41,791 nucleotides of DNA from NCBI GenBank assembly GCA_014799845.1, contig JAAVHF010000014.1:11312-53102 (forward strand), read 5' to 3'. Positions 38,053 to 41,791 of this stretch are shown here, piece after piece. Both the position numbers and the translations under genes were made by a program. Origin of the DNA: Oscillibacter sp. (GTDB taxonomy: Bacteria; Bacillota; Clostridia; Oscillospirales; Oscillospiraceae). Under the pieces are notes generated by a model. That model searched no databases. It was not told where the DNA came from and saw only the letters and a program-made list of their open reading frames with translations. Positions within the stretch are counted from its first letter, which is position 1, and every line of letters begins with the position of its first letter.

Positions 38053-38153
38053 TCCCAAATTCTCCTTTGATCCAGTTAGTTTCACGTGATGATTATATAT
38101 TTTAGGATACTCCGTATGCTAATGTCAAGTAAAATATATATTATTTATGTGAG

Positions 38154-38429
38154 ATGAACATGAATAAGCTGACTTATGTAAACAACCAGAAAAATGTAAT
38201 CGGCAAATCGCTTCGACGGATCAGAAAAAAGCAAAAGGTAACGCAGCTGGATTTAGCCGCCCGAATGCAGGTGCTGGGTGTCAATGTTGACCAACAGGCT
38301 ATCAGCAACATTGAGAACAACAAACGGATCGTGACGGACTACGAGCTGGCCTGCTTCTGCAAAGCGCTTCGCTGTACGGAGCAGGAGCTGTTGCAGGATT
38401 TTCACGATAAGCTGAGGACGGAGGAGTAA
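38154..38429 (+). CDS. Xre family HTH regulator
   Basis: IGKSLRRIRKKQKVTQLDLAARMQVLGVNVDQQAISNIENNKRIVTDYELACFCKAL. Confidence 0.88.
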   Translation: MNMNKLTYVNNQKNVIGKSLRRIRKKQKVTQLDLAARMQVLGVNVDQQAISNIENNKRIVTDYELACFCKALRCTEQELLQDFHDKLRTEE

Positions 38430-38546
38430 GGGGAGCTGTCCCCCGCTTCTGGAACAAAACCCTCTTGACAAACGTCCAACCAGGCGGTAAGGTATCAGCA
38501 GACTGTTGAAACCTGTCATATCACGATTACCTGGGGGATAAAAACG

Positions 38547-39740
38547 ATGAAAAAAGCCACTGCGTTGTTGCTGACTCTGACCATGCTTCTGACCATGGCG
38601 GGGTGTTCCATGACCTTCATCAATGAAAGCAAAGGAGAGTCCGCGAAGGACCCGAAGGACCCGCCCGCCGCGGAGCCGCGGGAGCCTGCCGTCCCGGCGC
38701 CGGAGCAGACTGGGGCTCCGGACATGGACGCCGCCGGCGCCGATACCGGCGCTGAATACGTCATTTACGTCAGCCATGAGGATGTCACGCTGAAATCCGC
38801 TGGTGAAACCTTCCGCTTCACTGTCTGGGACAGCAATGGCAATGACCCTGATGTTTGCACCTACACCTCCGCCGACCCGGCGGTGGCGGCGGTGGACGAG
38901 TTCGGCGGCGAGGTGACCGCCGCGGCGCCCGGAACGACCACTATTACGGCCCATGTAGAGTTCGGCGGCGAGAAGCGGGACTTTGTCTGTATCGTCCGCT
39001 GTGAATGGGAGGGAGAGGCCGGTTCCAGCGGGGAGAGCGTCACGGCCAGCCATACGGATGTGACCCTGTTCCATGCCGGAGAGACGGTCACCATGTCCGC
39101 CCAGGGCGTGAGCGGCATCTATGCCAACACCTTCGTTTCGGCTGATCCCGGGGTGGCGGCGGTGGATAAGCTGACCGGCGAGATCACCGCCGTGGCTCCC
39201 GGAACGACCACGGTGACCATGCACGTGGAGTGCGAGGCGGGGCAGTTCGATTTTGACTGCACTGTCCGCTGCAGCTGGGAAGACACAGGGGATGCGCCGG
39301 TCTCCTCTCTGCCCGCTTCCGGCGCGGCGGCGCTGCCGTCTCTCAGCGATTTCTTCACCACGCTGCAAGGCAAATATGACGGCCTGGGGGCCATGATGGT
39401 GATGGAGGGCGAACTGCTGTCCAACTACTACCCTGGCCTGGACGCCATCGCCTCCGTGGAAGAGGTCTGTATCCAGGAGACCATGATCAGCATTTCCAAC
39501 GTAGCCGTAGGTCTGGTGAAGCTGTCCGCCGATGCTTCTCCGGACGACGTGACCGCCGTCCAGAACATCCTGCAGGCCCGGATCGATACCCAGGCTGGCG
39601 GCGGCGCGTGGTATCCGGCGTCCTGTGAGACCTGGGAGCAGGGCGTGATCACGTCCACCTCCAATGTGGTGGGGATGTTTGTCTACCCGGACGAAGCCCA
39701 GGCCATGGCGGACCTGTTTACGGAAGCCTTCAGTAACTGA
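38547..39740 (+). CDS. Lipoprotein with two BIG2/Ig-like repeats and a DUF4358-like C-terminal domain
   Basis: Lipobox LTMAGCS; repeats TSADPAVAAVDEFGGEVTAAAPGTTTITAHVE and VSADPGVAAVDKLTGEITAVAPGTTTVTMHVE. Confidence 0.82.
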   Translation: MKKATALLLTLTMLLTMAGCSMTFINESKGESAKDPKDPPAAEPREPAVPAPEQTGAPDMDAAGADTGAEYVIYVSHEDVTLKSAGETFRFTVWDSNGNDPDVCTYTSADPAVAAVDEFGGEVTAAAPGTTTITAHVEFGGEKRDFVCIVRCEWEGEAGSSGESVTASHTDVTLFHAGETVTMSAQGVSGIYANTFVSADPGVAAVDKLTGEITAVAPGTTTVTMHVECEAGQFDFDCTVRCSWEDTGDAPVSSLPASGAAALPSLSDFFTTLQGKYDGLGAMMVMEGELLSNYYPGLDAIASVEEVCIQETMISISNVAVGLVKLSADASPDDVTAVQNILQARIDTQAGGGAWYPASCETWEQGVITSTSNVVGMFVYPDEAQAMADLFTEAFSN

Positions 39741-39794
39741 AAATAAGCGGGAGGGCGCGAATCCGCGCCCTCCCGCTGTCTCGTATACAAACCG

Positions 39795-40418
39795 CTACAG
39801 CAATTCTCCAAAATCCAGAATGTACTGGTCGCACAGCTCACGCATGTCCGTCTCGGCTCCCGGGAAATAGTCGTCCTGGATGCCCACCACGGTCATTCCC
39901 GCGGCTTTTGCCCCTTTGCAGGCGGTAAGGGAGTCGTCAAAAAAGACGCACTCCCTGGGCTTTACGCCCAGCATCTCCGCCACCCGGCGGAAAATTGCCG
40001 GGGACCGCTTGTCCTCCCCGAAATCCTGGGCGTAGATAATCTTCTCAAAGTAAGCGTCCAGCCCATGGTTGCGTATCGCCGTCTGGCAGTGTTCCGGTAC
40101 GCAGGCGGTAAAGACCGCCATCCGGTGTCCGGCTTCCTTGCAGCGGTCCAGATATTCCCGGACGTGGGGCTTCAGCGGCACCGTATCATAGGCATTTTTC
40201 GCTAATTCCATCCACTCCGCGATGATCTCCTCGCAGGATTCTTCCATGCCGAAAAAATCCCTGGTAAAAATAGCGCAGTTTTTCAGAATAGAGTGGGCCA
40301 CGCCGTCGTGGTAGGCCTGACTGTATTCATAGCCGCGGCGGGTGAGGAACGCCTTGTCCACATCCAGCCAAACGCCGTTGGAATCAATAAGGGTGCCGTC
40401 CAGATCAAAAAGCAGCAT
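39795..40418 (-). CDS. HAD-superfamily hydrolase (phosphatase-like)
   Basis: MLLFDLDGTLIDSNGVW...MAVFTACVPEHC...KRSPAIFRRVAEMLGVKPRECVFFDDSLTACKGAKAAGM. Confidence 0.92.
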   Translation of the reverse strand: MLLFDLDGTLIDSNGVWLDVDKAFLTRRGYEYSQAYHDGVAHSILKNCAIFTRDFFGMEESCEEIIAEWMELAKNAYDTVPLKPHVREYLDRCKEAGHRMAVFTACVPEHCQTAIRNHGLDAYFEKIIYAQDFGEDKRSPAIFRRVAEMLGVKPRECVFFDDSLTACKGAKAAGMTVVGIQDDYFPGAETDMRELCDQYILDFGELL

Positions 40419-40435
40419 ATCGGTCCTCCTGAAAT

Positions 40436-41050
40436 TTATTCATCCACCCAAAACCGCCAGGGAAAATCGATGGCTTCCTCGGCGTAGTCGATGCCGATCC
40501 GCTTCCCGGTATGGAAAGGAAGCGCGGCCGGACGGCGTTCCAGTCCGAACTCCGGCAGATCGTAAGCCAGATACAGCGCGTCGTTTCCCAGCGGCAGGGC
40601 GTTCAGTTCTCTTCCGATGGAAAGTCCCCTGCACAATTTTCCGGGACCGTTCATGAAATTTTTCCGCTGATAAGCGCTCATCTCCGACGCGTCCACGCCG
40701 AACCGCCTTCTGGCCACGGCGTCCGCGCCGTACACCGGCACGCATCCCCGGATCAGAACGGCGGAGGCCACGCCCTCCGGGCCGGTGACGAAATTGAGGC
40801 AGTTGTACATGCCGTAGATCATGTAAACATAGGAGGTGCCGGGGGCGGCGTAGAGGGTCTCCGTGCGTTTGGTCCGCCTGCCGCCGTAGGCGTGGCAGGC
40901 CTTGTCGACAGCGCCCACATAGGCTTCCGTCTCCGTGATCCGGCAGACCATGACCTCGCCGCCGTCTGTCCGGACCAGGTACCGTCCCAGCAGCTTTTGG
41001 GCGGCGCTGACGGTATCCTGAAGAAAAAAATCCCGTTCAAGTCTTGCCAT
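40436..41050 (-). CDS. DNA-3-methyladenine glycosylase (AAG/MPG family)
   Basis: CRITETEAYVGAVDKACHAYGGRRTKRTETLYAAPGTSYVYMIYGMYNCLNFVTGPEGVASAVLIRG. Confidence 0.95.
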   Translation of the reverse strand: MARLERDFFLQDTVSAAQKLLGRYLVRTDGGEVMVCRITETEAYVGAVDKACHAYGGRRTKRTETLYAAPGTSYVYMIYGMYNCLNFVTGPEGVASAVLIRGCVPVYGADAVARRRFGVDASEMSAYQRKNFMNGPGKLCRGLSIGRELNALPLGNDALYLAYDLPEFGLERRPAALPFHTGKRIGIDYAEEAIDFPWRFWVDE

Positions 41051-41218
41051 TTGCCCACCTCTTTGATACTATAGGTTCTTAGCGCCCATTGTACCATAGA
41101 TACCGGCGTGATTGCAAGAACGAGGTGAGAGGAAGTTTTCATTCCTGGCGAGAAGCAGGATTTCATAAAATCTTAAAGAAAAGGGAAAAATTTACTGATA
41201 TAATAGAAGGCAGTTCTT

Positions 41219-41480
41219 TGCCGCCCCTGCGGGGCGGCACAAGCTTTCATCTTTTAATTAGATTCGCCCTGCCGGGCGGGGCCTGCTTTTCGCCCGTGCG
41301 AAAAGCGGCAAAAGCACGTTCAAGGGGCCATAACCCCTTGAGAATCCCCGAATGAGTCGTTTTGTTTTGCGCTTGTCCTGTAATCCGTCCGGTCTGAGTT
41401 GACCGGACCCGTGTATCGGGTGAAGCGTCTATCCAAGGACGTATTCGGCAGTCCCTGCCGTACCGCTTTGGGTACTCCCC
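41219..41480 (+). repeat. Dispersed hairpin-arm element, copy F (type-2 arm + core + peptide segment)
   Basis: H0 GCCGCCCCtgcGGGGCGGC (41220-41238), H1 CGCCCtgccGGGCG (41265-41278), H2 CCTGCTTTTCGCccgtGCGAAAAGCGG (41282-41308), H3 TCAAGGGGccataaCCCCTTGA (41320-41341), core 41365-41394, peptide segment from 41411. Confidence 0.85.
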
Positions 41481-41564
41481 CGGCCAAGTCGGGGCAGCGA
41501 ACCCCTGGTGGACAAGCAGGAAAATCTGTGCTATACTGGGGAAAACAGGAAAGGAGGCCCCCTG

Positions 41565-41791
41565 ATGCGAGTAAATGTGTTAGGCGTAGGCTTTGATAAT
41601 ATGACGATGGACCAGGCGGTCGCCGAAGGCGTCCGCTTGTCGTCCACCGAAGGCGCCCACTACGTGGTGACCCCCAACCCGGAGATCGTGGAGGTCTGCC
41701 GGGAGGATGGGGACGCCCGCGAGGCGGTCAACCACGCGGACCTGGTGCTGGCCGACGGCATCGGCGTCATCTACGGCGCGAAAATACTGGG
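41565..41791 (+). CDS. WecG/TagA/CpsF family glycosyltransferase, N-terminal part (runs off window end)
   Basis: MRVNVLGVGFDNMTMDQAVAEGVRLSSTEGAHYVVTPNPEIVEVCREDGDAREAVNHADLVLADGIGVIYGAKIL; AAAGGAGG RBS. Confidence 0.9.
   Translation, partial: MRVNVLGVGFDNMTMDQAVAEGVRLSSTEGAHYVVTPNPEIVEVCREDGDAREAVNHADLVLADGIGVIYGAKIL

Overview
The window is a contiguous chromosomal segment that looks like a spore-forming Clostridia/Oscillospiraceae-type Firmicute. This is inferred from gene content (SpoIVB, a CwlJ/GerQ-like pair, a SpoVD-like PBP) and composition; no database search was possible. Contents in order: lon (5' part), clpX, clpP, tig; a metallophosphoesterase; a small HTH plus 87-aa cassette; thrC, yraN, rnhB, ylqF/rbgA, lepB; a GNAT; fakA/yloV and yloU; rsmD, coaD; a rearranged dcw cluster (mraZ, rsmH, ftsL-like, SpoVD-like PBP with PASTA, murE, mraY, ftsW, murG, murA, ftsQ/divIB, ftsZ); spoIVB; a methyltransferase; cwlJ/gerQ-like; a 3D-domain protein; a GntR-ABC operon ending in a 26-aa ORF; an Ig-like/DUF4358-like lipoprotein; a HAD hydrolase; mpg; and the start of a TagA/WecG glycosyltransferase. 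The most unusual signal is a family of at least six dispersed intergenic elements (about 5.0, 6.0, 10.4, 13.5-14.2, 27.4-27.95 and 41.2 kb). They share an ordered set of hairpins (H0-H1-H2-H3) whose stem sequences differ between copies while pairing is kept, followed by a conserved ~30-bp core (TTTTGCGCTTGTCCTGTAGTCCGTCCGGTC). Four of them also carry a 24-codon segment (VYRAKRLSEDVVGDPYRIALGSPG) whose copies differ mostly at synonymous positions. In three places two outward-facing arms bracket a short interior, and one of these carries the HTH/87-aa cargo. Other points of interest: MraZ-box-like 10-bp repeats, a likely AUA start for murG, and a TGTAAC/GTTACA array around the 3D-protein promoter.
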